NCBI GenBank assembly: GCA_017427285.1
Contig: JAFRTE010000044.1
Location: 1-64,000 of the forward strand
Direction: 5' to 3'
DNA from: Clostridia bacterium
GTDB taxonomy: Bacteria > Bacillota > Clostridia > Oscillospirales > UBA644
Length of the DNA stretch: 64,000 nucleotides
The notes beneath the pieces were generated by a model, which saw only the letters and a list, made by a program, of their open reading frames with translations, did not search any database and was not told where the DNA came from. Numbering within the stretch: the first letter of the stretch is position 1; each line of letters begins with the position of its first letter. Of the stretch, positions 22,960-31,862 are shown in pieces. The position numbers and the translations under genes were made by a program.

Positions 22960-24219
22960 ATGAAGAAAAAACTGTTTATCGTATTTTTTCTGGAGGCTTT
23001 AATATTTTTGCAAACAGGCGCTCTGGCAGCGGTAACGGGCGTGCCTGATCACCGATACGTTCCGTCCGTTGCCGTATCTTTCGACAGCGAATGGCAACCT
23101 GATCTCAGCGGCGCTCCCGATACGGGATGCAAAGCGGTATTTGTTGCGGACCCCGGCAGCGGAAAAGTGTTTTACGAAAAAAACGCCCATACAAAAATGT
23201 ATCCCGCAAGCACAACAAAAATGCTTACTGCGCTTGTCGTAATCGAAAACTGCAGTCTTTCCGAAACAGCTGAGGTATCGCGCAACGCCGTAGACCTTGT
23301 TCCTTCGGGCTATTCGACCGCAAATCTGTATGCAGGGGAAGTCTTTGATATCGAGACCATGCTTTACGCACTGCTTATTCCGAGCGCAAACGATGCGGCA
23401 TACGTGCTTGCGGAACATGTTAGCGGGAGCGTTGATGCGTTTGCGGAGCTTTGCAACAAAAGAGCGAAGGAGCTCGGCTGCGAAGATCTTCATTTTGTCA
23501 ATCCCAACGGAATTCACAGTGAAAATCATTACTGCACCGCTTACGACCTTTATCTTATAGCGAAAGAGTGCTGCAAACACGAGATTTTCAGGGAAATAGT
23601 CAAAACAAAAAGGTTTTCTCTTCCCGCTACGGATATACATCCCGAAAATGACAGGATTTTTTCAAACACAAACGCACTTCTTCTTTCCGGCACATATTAT
23701 TACGAATACTGTACGGGTATAAAAACGGGCAGAACAAATCCTGCGGGCGAGTGCCTTGTGGCGTCCGCGACCCGCAACGGAGTTAATCTCATTTCGGTTG
23801 TCCTTGGGGGACAAAGTGAAAACAGCAAGGGGCTGAACGACAGATTTTACGATACCAAAAGACTGTTTGAATATGTATACAACGGCTATTCGCATAAAAC
23901 TGTAGCTCGCAGCGGAGATCCTTTTCTGACGCTTGAAGTTGAAAACGCATCGCCCGATTCGGATTCGATCAAGCTCGTTATCGGCGCCGATATTACCGCG
24001 TTTCTTCCCGATTCCCTCTCACGGGATGAAATCCCGTTTTCAATTTCCCTTAAAAAAGATATTACCGCTCCGATATACAAAGGTCAACTCCTCGGCGAAA
24101 TAACCTTTTATGCGGACGGTACCTTAATAAAAACAGATCTTCTTTCCGACCGTACTGCCGAAGCGATAAACAGAGAATACCGGTATCTTTTATGGAATAT
24201 CGCTTTTTTAAGACAGTAA
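22960..24219 (+). CDS. D-alanyl-D-alanine carboxypeptidase
   Basis: A 419-residue S11-family penicillin-binding protein (DacA/DacF type). A signal peptide at residues 1-24 directs it outside. The active-site motifs are S84-T-T-K87, S142-A-N144 and K255-T-G257, in the expected order and spacing. The C-terminal beta domain (~300-385) and a terminal hydrophobic stretch (YRYLLWNIAFL) should dock it to the membrane. It trims the terminal D-Ala from peptidoglycan pentapeptides. It starts 4 bp after the MFS gene and so is probably translationally linked. A strong terminator follows. Confidence 0.93.
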   Translation: MKKKLFIVFFLEALIFLQTGALAAVTGVPDHRYVPSVAVSFDSEWQPDLSGAPDTGCKAVFVADPGSGKVFYEKNAHTKMYPASTTKMLTALVVIENCSLSETAEVSRNAVDLVPSGYSTANLYAGEVFDIETMLYALLIPSANDAAYVLAEHVSGSVDAFAELCNKRAKELGCEDLHFVNPNGIHSENHYCTAYDLYLIAKECCKHEIFREIVKTKRFSLPATDIHPENDRIFSNTNALLLSGTYYYEYCTGIKTGRTNPAGECLVASATRNGVNLISVVLGGQSENSKGLNDRFYDTKRLFEYVYNGYSHKTVARSGDPFLTLEVENASPDSDSIKLVIGADITAFLPDSLSRDEIPFSISLKKDITAPIYKGQLLGEITFYADGTLIKTDLLSDRTAEAINREYRYLLWNIAFLRQ

Positions 24220-24243
24220 ACCCGGCAAATTATTACAGTTTTT

Positions 24244-24290
24244 AAAGACCGTTTTCTGCTTTTTTTGCTGAAAAACGGTCTTTTTTTATC
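24244..24290 (+). terminator. Terminator of carboxypeptidase gene
   Basis: AAGACCGTTTT and AAAACGGTCTT form a ~11-bp stem followed by a T7 run. It is itself flanked by AATTATTACAGT (about 24228-24239) and its inverse ACTGTAATAATT (24300-24311), which could form an outer stem. Confidence 0.88.
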
Positions 24291-24403
24291 TTTGACAGAC
24301 TGTAATAATTCCGCAAAAATTACAATTCGGTTTTTTGCGGAACAAAAAGCGGTCGTTTTCGTCTTATATGGCAGAACGAACAATTAATAAGGAGATTGAC
24401 GAA

Positions 24404-26032
24404 ATGAAGAATTTAAGCGTAAAAGCATTATGCGCGGTTATTGCCGCCGTTTTCTTGCTCTCCGCATGCGGACAGGAGATTTTCGACGGAGGAAACAGTG
24501 GTTACGATCAGGCAGAAAGCGGTAGGATATCGTATGCGGACGGCGGTGCGGAGCTTTACGATATCGCGGTGAATATGGCGTATATGCCCGCGGAACCGAT
24601 GGGCGAGACGGTTGAATTTGAAACTGATTTTCCGGAATTCGATACGGAAGAATACTCATACAGAAAAGAAAACTCGTTTGTTTCCGTGCTGTCCTCTCCC
24701 TTTTCAACATTTGCGGCAGACGTTGATACCGCGTCGTATTCGAATCTGCGCAGACAGATCCTTAAAAACGATTACGTAGACCCGGATTCGGTCCGTGTTG
24801 AAGAGCTTATCAATTATTTCCGCTATAATTATCCTCAGCCGAAAGAGGGCGAGCCGTTCGGAGTTTATACCGAGATCTCGCCTTGTCCGTGGAATGAAAA
24901 AACAAAGCTTCTCCGCATCGGTCTGCAGGCACAAGATCTCGATACGTCGTCAATGCCACGCTCGAATCTTGTATTTTTAATTGACGTTTCGGGCTCTATG
25001 GACTACGCAAACAAACTGCCGCTCGTCCAGCGTTCGTTTATGACTCTTGTAGACAATCTCGGCGAAAACGACGTTGTATCGATAGTTACATATTCTTCCG
25101 GCGAAAAAATCGTGATCGACGGCGTTCCCGCTTCCGAAAAACAGGAGATAATGGCTGCGATCGAAGGGCTTTACGCATACGGCTCCACACAGGGCGACAA
25201 AGCGATCGTTATGGCGTACGAACTTGCGAAAAAACATTTTATCGCAGGCGGAAACAACCGCGTCATTATGGCTACCGACGGCGATTTCAACGTAGGGATT
25301 ACAGGCGAAGGCGAGCTTACAAGACTTATCAAAGACCAGGCGTCCTCCGGAGTTTTCCTTTCGGTTCTCGGTTACGGTATGGGAAACTACAAAGACAATA
25401 AGCTTGAGTCGATGGCTGATAACGGCAACGGAAACTATGCGTATATAGACAGCATAGACGAAGCGCGCAAGGTGCTTGTATCGGAAGCGGGCGGAACGCT
25501 CTTTACGGTAGCAAAAGACGTTAAAATCCAGGTCGAGTTCAACCCGGCGATGATAAGAGGATACCGTCTTATCGGTTACGAAAACCGCGTTATGACTGCT
25601 GAAGATTTTGCGGACGATAAAAAGGACGGCGGAGAGATCGGCGCAGGACATCAGGTAACCGCTCTGTATGAGATAGTGCCCGTCGGTTCGGATTTCGATC
25701 TTAACGAGCCCGATTCAAAATACGGTCAGCAAATCGGACAGACAGGGGAGCTTGGCGGCGAATACTGCACGGTAAATATAAGATATAAAGAGCCGAGCGA
25801 AGACGAAAGCAAGCTTCTTTCATACCCCGTAAACGAATCTTCCGAAGTAAGCGAGCCGACCGCGGATATGAAGTGGGCTGCAGGCGTTGCGGAAGTTGCA
25901 ATGCTGATAAAGGACTCTGAATACAAAGGAACGGCGGATTTCGGCGAAGTGAAAGAATACCTCAAGAGCGTTTCCGACGACGATTTCCGCGACGAATTTA
26001 TATATCTCGTTTCAAAGCTTAAAAACCGGTAA
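24404..26032 (+). CDS. YfbK-like von Willebrand factor A lipoprotein
   Basis: A 542-residue secreted lipoprotein: signal peptide with lipobox LLSAC (Cys22), then the YfbK N-terminal domain (NSFVSVLSSPFSTFAADVDTASY, ~90-112). A VWA domain carries an intact metal site, D194-V-S-G-S198, and the supporting threonine in MATDGDFNVG. A DUF3520-like C-terminal region follows. The role of this family is unknown; the metal site implies protein or ligand binding at the cell surface. Start 24404 is used because AAGGAGATTGACGAA precedes it and the signal peptide begins there; an upstream in-frame Met is rejected. Confidence 0.88.
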   Translation: MKNLSVKALCAVIAAVFLLSACGQEIFDGGNSGYDQAESGRISYADGGAELYDIAVNMAYMPAEPMGETVEFETDFPEFDTEEYSYRKENSFVSVLSSPFSTFAADVDTASYSNLRRQILKNDYVDPDSVRVEELINYFRYNYPQPKEGEPFGVYTEISPCPWNEKTKLLRIGLQAQDLDTSSMPRSNLVFLIDVSGSMDYANKLPLVQRSFMTLVDNLGENDVVSIVTYSSGEKIVIDGVPASEKQEIMAAIEGLYAYGSTQGDKAIVMAYELAKKHFIAGGNNRVIMATDGDFNVGITGEGELTRLIKDQASSGVFLSVLGYGMGNYKDNKLESMADNGNGNYAYIDSIDEARKVLVSEAGGTLFTVAKDVKIQVEFNPAMIRGYRLIGYENRVMTAEDFADDKKDGGEIGAGHQVTALYEIVPVGSDFDLNEPDSKYGQQIGQTGELGGEYCTVNIRYKEPSEDESKLLSYPVNESSEVSEPTADMKWAAGVAEVAMLIKDSEYKGTADFGEVKEYLKSVSDDDFRDEFIYLVSKLKNR

Positions 26033-26044
26033 ACAATCAAAAAA

Positions 26045-26074
26045 AGGGGGAATGATATTTCATTCCCTCTTTTG
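26045..26074. terminator. Terminator between VWA and DUF4097 genes
   Basis: GGGGAATG / CATTCCCT stem followed by a CTTTT run on plus; an A run lies on the other side, so it can serve both converging genes. Confidence 0.75.
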
Positions 26075-26087
26075 CTGTTTAAACGGT

Positions 26088-27047
26088 TTATTCCTTGATA
26101 CTTATGTTGATATCTCCCGTTGCGGTAGTGATCTCGCATCTGCCGCCTGACACGCTATCCGGAAGCATGATTTTGCCTGTTGACGTTTTTGCGATAAACA
26201 CTTTTTCGGAATTCAGCGTTCCCGTAACGTCTCCTGTTGACGTTTTGGCATAAATTTCTCCGGCGTCCGAGTTTTGAAAATATATATCGCCCGTGTTTCG
26301 CTCGATTCTGAAGCTTTCGGTTGCTACGGTGTCTTTAAGCGTAATTCTGCCCGTGCTTCCGCTCGAAAAAAGCGATTTGCAGTTTACTCCGTCAAGCGTT
26401 GTCCTTCCTGTCGATACGCTCACCGTTATATCACCGTCACAGTTTATCTTTTCGGCCGTAACGGATCCCGATGAAACGGAAAGCCCGATATTTTTTGCGT
26501 TTATCCCGTCAATATGTATGCCGCCTGTTATTGTTTTTATTTTCACGTCACCGTCTGCCGACGCTTTAAATAATACGCTGCCCGTGCTTGATTCAATCGA
26601 CGCGTTTTCAAAGGTAAACTTTTCTGAAACGGATACTCTGCCCGTAACGCAGCTTATATCAAGCTCTTCATAGCGGTCGGACGGAAGATATACGGTTACT
26701 GACTGCGAATTAAAAGAAAAAAGCATAATGTAATCATACCATTTTCTCGTATCCTCCACCTCTATTTTCAGCGTTCCGTTTTCAGTCGAAACATTATGTT
26801 TTGTATAAGCGCGTTCTTCGCAAACGATACGGCATTCCCTGTTTTCTGACGGGATCAGCGTAATGTCTGCCTCAAGCGTGCTAATATCTATATTTTCAAA
26901 ACGGTCGGTTATTGTATAAGCATTCGTTTCCGTTTTTGCATTTTCCGAGACCGAAAAATCAGGACCGTTGAAAAACCACGAGCTGATAATAAGAATAAGT
27001 CCGGCAACGGTAAGAATTACGGCGGTTATGATCAATCCTTTTTTCAT
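26088..27047 (-). CDS. DUF4097 family beta-strand repeat protein
   Basis: A 319-residue protein with one N-terminal membrane helix (residues ~4-27) and a long extracellular part made of short repeats. The repeats end in STGxI/V or TATGDI-like turns (SSTGSVLF, SVSSGSVTAE, SVSTGRTTL, GSTGRITL, KTSTGDVTG, TATGDINI), typical of DUF4097/LiaG-like beta-solenoids. Such proteins sit in cell-envelope stress modules; the ligand is unknown. It is the last gene of a PadR-DUF1700-DUF4097 operon, starting 1 bp from the end of the DUF1700 gene. Envelope-stress regulation through PadR is inferred. Confidence 0.88.
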   Translation of the reverse strand: MKKGLIITAVILTVAGLILIISSWFFNGPDFSVSENAKTETNAYTITDRFENIDISTLEADITLIPSENRECRIVCEERAYTKHNVSTENGTLKIEVEDTRKWYDYIMLFSFNSQSVTVYLPSDRYEELDISCVTGRVSVSEKFTFENASIESSTGSVLFKASADGDVKIKTITGGIHIDGINAKNIGLSVSSGSVTAEKINCDGDITVSVSTGRTTLDGVNCKSLFSSGSTGRITLKDTVATESFRIERNTGDIYFQNSDAGEIYAKTSTGDVTGTLNSEKVFIAKTSTGKIMLPDSVSGGRCEITTATGDINISIKE

Positions 27048-27048
27048 T

Positions 27049-27645
27049 TCAGCTCTCCTTTTTTATAAACATTGATTTGATTCCAACTGCAATTTTTTTT
27101 GTAAGCTTTACAGTTCCTTTGGATGCGGCGACACAGCCGAAAAACAAAAATATCGATATCCCCGCAATAAAAAGTCCGCAGCCGAGAAGCATCAGTCCGA
27201 AAAAAATGTTTCCGTGAATAAAGCCGACGGGCGAAACTGCGATGCATGCGAGCGCTGCCGCCCAAAGCGATATTTCAACCGCCCAGAGTGAAATTATCAG
27301 CGACCATACAACTATATACAGCGACAGTAAAACGGCAAACGCCGCAACAAGCAGCGGAAACCACAGCGGAAAGCTCAGAATTATAAGTATTATCTCCCAT
27401 GTATGCAAGCTTCGGTTGGGCTTGATCTTCTCTTTAACTATTTTTGTGATCGGTATTTCGGCAATTATCTGCGAAGCAATTTCCTCTACCGAACCGATAG
27501 CTGCAACGGCATCGTTTTCGCTTACGCCCTTTTCCATGCGGTCGTCTATCATCTCGCCGTAAAACGCTATGCGTTCGTTGACCTCGTTTTGCGGCAGACC
27601 TGCAAGCGCGCTTCTGAGTCTGGTTAAAAACTCTTCTTTACTCAT
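27049..27645 (-). CDS. DUF1700 (HAAS-type) membrane protein
   Basis: A 198-residue protein. The N-terminal ~65 residues form the HAAS/DUF1700 signature (MSKEEFLTRLRSALAGLPQ, then EVNERIAFYGEMIDDRMEKG, AIGSVEEIASQI), followed by about four hydrophobic helices. In known operons this protein couples a PadR regulator to a membrane sensor. Start 27645 has TTAGGGAGGACAGCC upstream and overlaps the PadR stop by 8 bp; a longer reading is rejected. The DUF4097 partner follows directly. Function is inferred from context only. Confidence 0.87.
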   Translation of the reverse strand: MSKEEFLTRLRSALAGLPQNEVNERIAFYGEMIDDRMEKGVSENDAVAAIGSVEEIASQIIAEIPITKIVKEKIKPNRSLHTWEIILIILSFPLWFPLLVAAFAVLLSLYIVVWSLIISLWAVEISLWAAALACIAVSPVGFIHGNIFFGLMLLGCGLFIAGISIFLFFGCVAASKGTVKLTKKIAVGIKSMFIKKES

Positions 27646-27955
27646 GGCTGTCCTCCCTAACAACAAACTGATAGATAGATATTACTTCTTTCCATTCAGA
27701 CTTGAATTCTTCTATGCGCCTTAATCCCGCATCGGTAATCCGGTAGTATTTTCGAAGTCTTCCGTCGTGTTCAGCTGTCCGTACGGTAAGCATATTCGCA
27801 ATTTCAAGCCGTTTCAGAATAGTGTAGAGCGTTGATTCGGAAAGCTCGATATACGGCTTCATATCTTTTATTATTTTATAGCCGTAAGAATCTTCGTTCT
27901 TTATTGCTGCAAGAACGCATACGTCCAAAAGACCGCGTTTCAGTTGAATATCCAT
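27638..27955 (-). CDS. PadR family transcriptional regulator
   Basis: A 105-residue winged-helix regulator: MDIQLKRGLLDVCVLAAI (helix 1), YGYKIIKDMKPYIELSESTLYTILKRLE (recognition region, with the STLYTILKRLE hallmark) and YYRITDAGLRRIEEFKSEW (C-terminal dimerisation helix). It is a small PadR-s1 type protein. It heads the operon with DUF1700 and DUF4097 genes and likely represses it from the AATAC/GTATT repeat that overlaps its -10 box. The inducer is unknown. Confidence 0.93.
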   Translation of the reverse strand: MDIQLKRGLLDVCVLAAIKNEDSYGYKIIKDMKPYIELSESTLYTILKRLEIANMLTVRTAEHDGRLRKYYRITDAGLRRIEEFKSEWKEVISIYQFVVREDSHE

Positions 27956-27974
27956 CGTATACCTCCCTTCGCGT

Positions 27975-27997
27975 AATACATCATATCACGAAGTATT
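27975..27997. promoter_or_regulatory. Candidate PadR operator
   Basis: AATAC (27975-27979) and GTATT (27993-27997) are inverted across the padR -10 box, with CTTCG/CGAAG partly extending the symmetry. The position fits autorepression. Confidence 0.5.
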
Positions 27998-28008
27998 GAT
28001 TTTGTCAA
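27980..28008 (-). promoter_or_regulatory. Promoter of padR operon
   Basis: On minus, TTGACA (28008-28003) and TATGAT (27985-27980) with a 17-bp spacer. Confidence 0.82.
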
Positions 28009-28056
28009 TAGGTAAATTCAATTTTTCAAAATTTTTTTTGAAAACCCGATCAAAAA

Positions 28057-28086
28057 GAGTTCCCGCGGTTTTATCCGTGGGAACAT
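28057..28086 (-). terminator. Terminator of ABC-F gene
   Basis: GTTCCCACGG / CCGCGGGAAC stem on the minus strand followed by CTCTTTTTG, 18 bp after the stop codon. Confidence 0.85.
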
Positions 28087-28103
28087 CGGTTTTCGAATGA
28101 TTT

Positions 28104-29654
28104 TCAGACCGTAGCGGCGATATCTGCCGGTTTCAGTCCTTCTTTTGTCATTTCGTATACTTTATTACAGACTTCCGAAATATACTTTCTGTCGTGCGAG
28201 ACGCTTATTACGGCTCCGGGAAACTGTTTGAGTATCCTGCGTACTTCGGGACCAGACAGCGGCGAAAGATTTCTTGTCGGTTCGTCAAGAATAAGCACGT
28301 CGGCTTCGCAAACGCTGATTTTTAAAAAGAAAAGCTTTGCTTTCTGTCCGCCCGAAAGCTCTTTTATGGGGTGAAACATCTCTTCGGCGGTATAGTTCAT
28401 CGCCCCGAGAAACGTTCTCGCCGTTTGAATATCGTCTTTACTGCCCGACGGCGCAAGATATTCTACGGGCGTTGAACCGTAGGGGAGCGTTTCCTCGTAA
28501 TTTTGCGACATATAACACGCCGAAATATCGGTCCTTGCAAGCAGCTCCTTTGCAATTTTCCGTATAAGCGTCGTTTTCCCCGTTCCGTTTGCCCCGACGA
28601 TGCAGATTTTTTCGGGACCTTTGACGGTAAGCTCAATATTTCTTGCAATAACCGTTTTATCCGGTATTTCCAGCTGCGGAAAAGAAAAATCGGCAACCGT
28701 TTTACCCGAAGGCATCGCCTTCTGGCGCGAAAAGCGTACAGTTATCGCAGACTCTGTTTCGGGGAGCTCGGTCATTTCTCCGTGCTCTCTTTCGTAGCGC
28801 CGCTCCATGGACTTTACGGCCTTCATCTTCTTTTTCAGAAGTCTTCCTCCCGACGGGTCGCGCCTCGAAATACTGTTCAGATCCGATTCCACCGCCTGTT
28901 CGATGCGGCGGAATCTTTCCATTGCCTTTTTCTCTTCACGCCGTTCGTTTAAAGCTTCGCGCTCCTGATTTTCAAACGTTCTTTTGCGATCTTCGATAAA
29001 AGTTTGAAACGGTACGTTTGCAACTGTTGCTCTCGCAACGGATTTATGCCTGAGATGTTCGAGTAAAATTACCCTGTTGGCAGTGCGCTCGATAAGCGTT
29101 TCATCGTGGGAAATAAACAGAACTGCGCCGGAAAATCCGTTTATTGTCTCTTCAAGCCGTCGAAGCGTTGCAATGTCGATATCGTTTGAAGGCTCGTCAA
29201 GAAGCAGGATATCCGGTGATGAGATCAGTATTCCCGCCATCTGTATTTTAACGCGCTCACCGCCGGAAAGCGAATTCATTTTTCGATCCGAATATACGAG
29301 CGCGTCTGAAAATCCCATTTCCGCGGCAACTCTGTACAGATCTTCGGAATATGACTCGTTAAAAGCGCCTATATCCGAAAAAAATTCGTAAACCGTTTTA
29401 TTTTTATCGCTGTCCGTTAGTTCCTGCGGCAGATATCCAATAAGCTCTCCCTGCGTATTGCGTATCCCGTCGGCATCAGCATAGTCCGAAATCAGAGACG
29501 GACTGTAGATCCATTTCAAAAGCGTTGATTTGCCGTTACCCTCTTCTCCGATAATTACGGCTTTGTCACCGCGGTTCAGCGTAAGATCGAAATCTTTAAT
29601 AAGCGTGCGCAGATCTTTTTTCTGCGTGATTGTAAGAGATTTAACTTGCAGCAT
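28104..29654 (-). CDS. ABC-F family ATP-binding protein
   Basis: A 516-residue soluble protein with two ABC ATPase domains and no membrane helices. Domain 1: Walker A GEEGNGKST, signature LSGGE, Walker B ILLLDEPSND. Then comes a long Arg/Lys/Glu-rich interdomain linker (~residues 215-300, RKRTFENQEREALNERREEKK). Domain 2: GANGTGKTT, LSGGQKAKLFF, VLILDEPTRN. ABC-F proteins bind the ribosomal E site; some protect against antibiotics (Vga/Lsa/OptrA type) and others relieve stalling. The class cannot be fixed from sequence reading alone. It has its own terminator and is next to, but separate from, the NatAB-like exporter. Confidence 0.88.
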   Translation of the reverse strand: MLQVKSLTITQKKDLRTLIKDFDLTLNRGDKAVIIGEEGNGKSTLLKWIYSPSLISDYADADGIRNTQGELIGYLPQELTDSDKNKTVYEFFSDIGAFNESYSEDLYRVAAEMGFSDALVYSDRKMNSLSGGERVKIQMAGILISSPDILLLDEPSNDIDIATLRRLEETINGFSGAVLFISHDETLIERTANRVILLEHLRHKSVARATVANVPFQTFIEDRKRTFENQEREALNERREEKKAMERFRRIEQAVESDLNSISRRDPSGGRLLKKKMKAVKSMERRYEREHGEMTELPETESAITVRFSRQKAMPSGKTVADFSFPQLEIPDKTVIARNIELTVKGPEKICIVGANGTGKTTLIRKIAKELLARTDISACYMSQNYEETLPYGSTPVEYLAPSGSKDDIQTARTFLGAMNYTAEEMFHPIKELSGGQKAKLFFLKISVCEADVLILDEPTRNLSPLSGPEVRRILKQFPGAVISVSHDRKYISEVCNKVYEMTKEGLKPADIAATV

Positions 29655-29694
29655 AAACCCTCCTTAACCGTAATTTACCGAAGACGCGCGGAAT

Positions 29695-30939
29695 TTAGGA
29701 TTTCCAGACCGCTTTGATTATATTTTTAACTGTCGGCGTCGTTCCGTACATCAATACGCCCGTTCGGTAGATTTTTGCCGAAAGGACACCTATGCCGACG
29801 GTTGAGAGAATAAGTATGGCAATAGATATCGCTATCTCATACCAGGGCACCGTGCTCATTGCTATTCTTGTAAACATTGACATGGGCGACGTAAACGGAA
29901 TAAACGAACATACCTTCATTATTATGTTGTCGATTTCTCCCGAGCTCATAGACATTATAACAACAAAAAATGCAATAATAAATAACATGGTTATCGGCAT
30001 TACGGATGTGTTTATATCTTCAAGCTTCGACGCGGTCGAGCCGACTGCACCGTACATAAACGCATAAATGAGAAAACCGAGAATAAAGAAAACAAGCATG
30101 TATATAAGCAGTTCGGGCGGAATGTTGAAAATAGACTCGATTATTATATTCTCGCCCCAATACGCCTTGTTGAGGTTGTAAAAAAGCAGCGCAGAGCCGA
30201 ATATCGCGATAAGCTGAATAAGACCAGCAAGGCATGACGCAAGCACTTTGCCGAACATCATCGACGTAGGTTTTGCGCTTGTAATAAGCAGCTCCATCGC
30301 TCTCGAGCTTTTTTCGGTCGCCACGTTTGTCGCAACCATCTGTCCGTAAAGCAAAATGACCATGTAAAGGGCAAAAATCATTATGTAGGTGTAAAAGAAA
30401 TTCTGAAACTGACTTTTACCGAGACTGACCGTTTCGCCGTCAATCTGTATATTTATGATCCCAGCGGCGTCCTGCGCGGAAATGCCTCCGTTTATCATAG
30501 CGTTCATCTGATATACGCGTGAAAGAGCTTCCGAAGCGATCTGAGCATTCATATCGTAAAGCGAAAGATTGTTTACGTAATATGTAAACGAAGTGTCGTC
30601 TTTCAGTATGAAAGCGCATTCCGCAACTCCGTGCAAAACCGCGTTTTCTATTTCGTCCGTACCGTCATCGGTCATATAAACGTCATAATCGGGGAAGGAC
30701 GCCGAAAAAATCTCTTTTACCGGGTCCGCCTGAGCAGGATCGGTTTTAACAAACATGATCGGACGCGAAGATAATTCAATACCTGTATCCGATTCGTCCC
30801 CTTCAACAACCGTGACAAGGCGCGGAAAGAACATTACGGCGGCAATCAGCACAACCAGAAATACGGTAATGCCTATAAAAACTTTGTTTTTGAAAAAATA
30901 TTTAAGCTCAAATTTAAGTATCGTTGCAAACTGTTTCAT
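29695..30939 (-). CDS. NatB/YhaP-like ABC transporter permease
   Basis: A 414-residue ABC-2 type permease. There is one helix near the N-terminus (FIGITVFLVVLIAAVMFFP), a ~150-residue extracytoplasmic domain (RLVTVVEGDESDTGIELS and on), and about five C-terminal helices with EKSSRAMELLITSAKP, the conserved NatB/YhaP motif. It partners with the ATPase whose stop codon is 2 bp upstream. NatAB in Bacillus exports Na+; other members export lipids or peptides. The substrate here is not known. Confidence 0.9.
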   Translation of the reverse strand: MKQFATILKFELKYFFKNKVFIGITVFLVVLIAAVMFFPRLVTVVEGDESDTGIELSSRPIMFVKTDPAQADPVKEIFSASFPDYDVYMTDDGTDEIENAVLHGVAECAFILKDDTSFTYYVNNLSLYDMNAQIASEALSRVYQMNAMINGGISAQDAAGIINIQIDGETVSLGKSQFQNFFYTYIMIFALYMVILLYGQMVATNVATEKSSRAMELLITSAKPTSMMFGKVLASCLAGLIQLIAIFGSALLFYNLNKAYWGENIIIESIFNIPPELLIYMLVFFILGFLIYAFMYGAVGSTASKLEDINTSVMPITMLFIIAFFVVIMSMSSGEIDNIIMKVCSFIPFTSPMSMFTRIAMSTVPWYEIAISIAILILSTVGIGVLSAKIYRTGVLMYGTTPTVKNIIKAVWKS

Positions 30940-30941
30940 GT

Positions 30942-31841
30942 TTACGCCTCCTTCGTTGCGTCGCCAGCATATTCCACGAAGATGTCGTTTAGCGAAGGTT
31001 CAAAAACCTTTACCTCGTCAATATCGTAGTTTTCAGTCAGGCGCGTCATAACGGATTTTTTCTCTTCCGGGCTTGAAAGCCGTATCATAAGACTTCCGTC
31101 TTCCGCAATCGTGCAGGCGTCTTTGAAATCTGCGCGTACTTCCTCCGGTGTTTGCGTCCTTACAACAAGACGGTCTCGCGGATAGTCGCGTTTTATCTGA
31201 TGCAGATCGCCGTGAAGGACGACAACGCCTTTGTTTAAAATAGCGATACTGTCGCAAAATTCCTCAATATAGCTCATCTGATGGCTCGAAAACAAAACGA
31301 TCTTGCCCTGCGCTATCTGCTTTTTAACAACGTCTTTGAGCAGCATCGCGTTGACCGGGTCGAGCCCCGAAAACGGCTCGTCAAGTATCACAATGTCCGG
31401 GTCGTGCGCAAGGGCGGTGATAAGCTGTATTTTCTGCTGATTGCCCTTTGAAAGCGTATCGAGTCGTTTGTTGCGGTACTCAGTCATACCCAGTCTGACA
31501 AGCCAGTAATCTATAGACTGAACGGCGGACTTGCGGCTCATTCCTTTCAGTTCGGCAAAGTATATAAGCTGATCGATTATTATCTTCTTCGGGTAAAGTC
31601 CTCTTTCCTCCGGAAGATATCCTATTTTCGTTTCTTTGTAATCGATAGGTTTTCCGTCAATAAGCACTTCACCGCTGTTTGCCGGGAGAACGTTCATCAA
31701 AATACGTATCGAAGTCGTTTTTCCCGCGCCGTTTCTTCCCAGAAGCCCGAATGCCTTCCCGCCTTCCGCTCTGAAAGATACGCCCGTTAAAACCTTCTTT
31801 TCACCGAAGGACTTTTCTATGTTTTTAAGCTCGAGATACAA
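30942..31841 (-). CDS. NatA/YhaQ-like ABC transporter ATP-binding protein
   Basis: A 299-residue ATPase: Walker A GRNGAGKTT, Q-loop near GYLPEERGLY, signature LSKGNQQKIQ (the variant typical of NatA/YhaQ), Walker B VILDEPFSGLDP, and H-loop SSHQMSYIEEF. A ~80-residue C-terminal extension (DYPRDRLVVRTQTPEEV and on) matches the DUF4162-like tail of this group. It powers the ABC-2 permease that starts 2 bp downstream. The operon is probably just these two genes; a broken DUF3795 gene lies upstream by 21 bp. Confidence 0.92.
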   Translation of the reverse strand: MYLELKNIEKSFGEKKVLTGVSFRAEGGKAFGLLGRNGAGKTTSIRILMNVLPANSGEVLIDGKPIDYKETKIGYLPEERGLYPKKIIIDQLIYFAELKGMSRKSAVQSIDYWLVRLGMTEYRNKRLDTLSKGNQQKIQLITALAHDPDIVILDEPFSGLDPVNAMLLKDVVKKQIAQGKIVLFSSHQMSYIEEFCDSIAILNKGVVVLHGDLHQIKRDYPRDRLVVRTQTPEEVRADFKDACTIAEDGSLMIRLSSPEEKKSVMTRLTENYDIDEVKVFEPSLNDIFVEYAGDATKEA

Positions 31842-31862
31842 TCATATCGCCCCCTTAATGTG

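Noticed and set aside
24977..25651. Open frame antisense to the VWA lipoprotein
   Set aside because: The sense strand has clear VWA motifs with signal peptide; the antisense frame has none.
26088..27047. DUF4097 repeats as a DNA tandem repeat
   Set aside because: The STG-type repeats exist only at the protein level as beta-solenoid turns; the DNA is not repeated.
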